Below, piece by piece: positions 63,787 to 64,000 of a DNA stretch of 64,000 bases. A program made the position numbers and the translations under genes. Each line of letters starts with the position of its first letter. Positions within the stretch are counted from its first letter, which is position 1. This DNA comes from Aristolochia californica (Eukaryota > Streptophyta > Magnoliopsida > Piperales > Aristolochiaceae): the NCBI GenBank assembly GCA_029961685.1, contig JARWKL010000007.1, positions 18,423,013 to 18,487,012 on the forward strand, in the 5' to 3' direction. Below the pieces are notes generated by a model. That model was not told where the DNA came from and made no database searches. It saw only the letters and a list, made by a program, of their open reading frames with translations.

Positions 63787-64000
63787 TGGAATTTTACATG
63801 AAGGAGATTTTTTCTACACATGTTTTAAAAATGGATATGGATGCCAGAAACATCTTAAAGATTCAAATGACCTATGGATCCAAAGCTTTTAAAGAGAATA
63901 ACAAACGCTCATTAAATTCTCAAGTGAACTTGCAGTGGGATATTTGCCCGAGTTAAACGAGCCATTATTTTGTCCATATTCAAAAAGTTGAGCTAACAAT
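63787..64000. repeat. Partial A monomer at window end
   Basis: This A monomer is cut off by the end of the window just before its dyad motif. GAACTTGCAGTGGG near 63926 is a C-like variant inside an A unit. The array continues to the right. Confidence 0.9.

Larger units (their letters stand above)
1..64000. repeat. Tandem satellite array, ~672-bp monomer
   Basis: The entire window is one satellite family in head-to-tail orientation with no interruption by unrelated sequence. Each monomer can be phased on a conserved TGGAATTTT start; successive starts are usually 671-677 bp apart. Invariant landmarks recur in the same order in every full monomer: GGTGGGATATTT, CATTATTTTGCCCAT, CATAGATGATTGTAA, CGTAACGGGCTATATTT, AACACTCAGTTAAAAAT, CCCGACGATTGCAAAACC, GATATAAAAAC, TTAGATGTACAC, CACAAATGAACACAAAAGT and GGGAAATTCCA. 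Three diverged types, A, B and C, alternate in that order. Base composition is strongly AT-rich. No gene-like stretch, transposon end or unique spacer was seen. Such arrays are typical of eukaryotic centromeric, pericentromeric or subtelomeric heterochromatin; which of these applies here is not shown by the sequence. Confidence 0.97.

Noticed and set aside
1..64000. CRISPR array
   Set aside because: The repeat units are about 672 bp and fully tandem, without short repeats separated by unique spacers.
1..64000. Tandem array of a transposon or retrotransposon derivative
   Set aside because: I found no terminal inverted repeats, long terminal repeats, target-site duplications, primer-binding site or protein domain in the monomer.
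1..64000. Ribosomal RNA spacer repeats or tRNA genes
   Set aside because: No conserved rRNA segment or cloverleaf with A and B boxes was recognised in the monomer on either strand.

Overview
The whole 64 kb window is tandem satellite DNA. I can support no protein-coding gene, RNA gene, transposon, CRISPR array or unique spacer anywhere in it. The basic unit is an AT-rich monomer of about 672 bp, in head-to-tail orientation throughout, with about 97 whole, hybrid or truncated copies. This points to a eukaryotic nuclear genome, in a centromeric, pericentromeric or subtelomeric heterochromatin block. The sequence alone does not give the species; a plant is my loose guess, an invertebrate is possible, and I do not recognise the satellite as a named family.

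The monomers fall into three types, told apart by the bases before the conserved TGGAATTTT start and by internal variants. Type A is preceded by CCAAAACTAATATCT and carries GCCAGAAAC, GGATCC and a C-rich tract. Type B is preceded by CCAACCCTATTAAGCT and carries GCTTGAAAC and GGATCC. Type C is preceded by TTTAACCCTAATAGCT and carries GTTTGAAAC, GGATGC and AAGCTGACATAATTAATC. They follow each other as A-B-C, giving a trimer of about 2.02 kb that covers the whole window.

Layout: 1-10581 is an older, diverged A-B-C array with two irregular units. 10582-14625 is a diverged six-monomer unit. 14626-42804 is seven consecutive, nearly identical six-monomer higher-order repeats (A-alpha, B-alpha, C-alpha, A-beta, B-beta, C-beta) with a period of 4026 bp (4025 bp in the last three). 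42805-64000 is again a diverged A-B-C array, with several hybrid or deleted monomers between 51 and 63 kb. So there are three nested periods (672, about 2013 and 4026 bp), and the youngest, most uniform block lies inside older sequence of the same family.

The open reading frames are periodic by-products of the repeat: they recur on both strands at the repeat period, overlap each other, and differ between copies mainly at amino-acid-changing positions. The value of the window is in its repeat history: a homogenised core with visible edges, an internal switch of variant set, a one-unit duplication, and recombination scars in the flanks.
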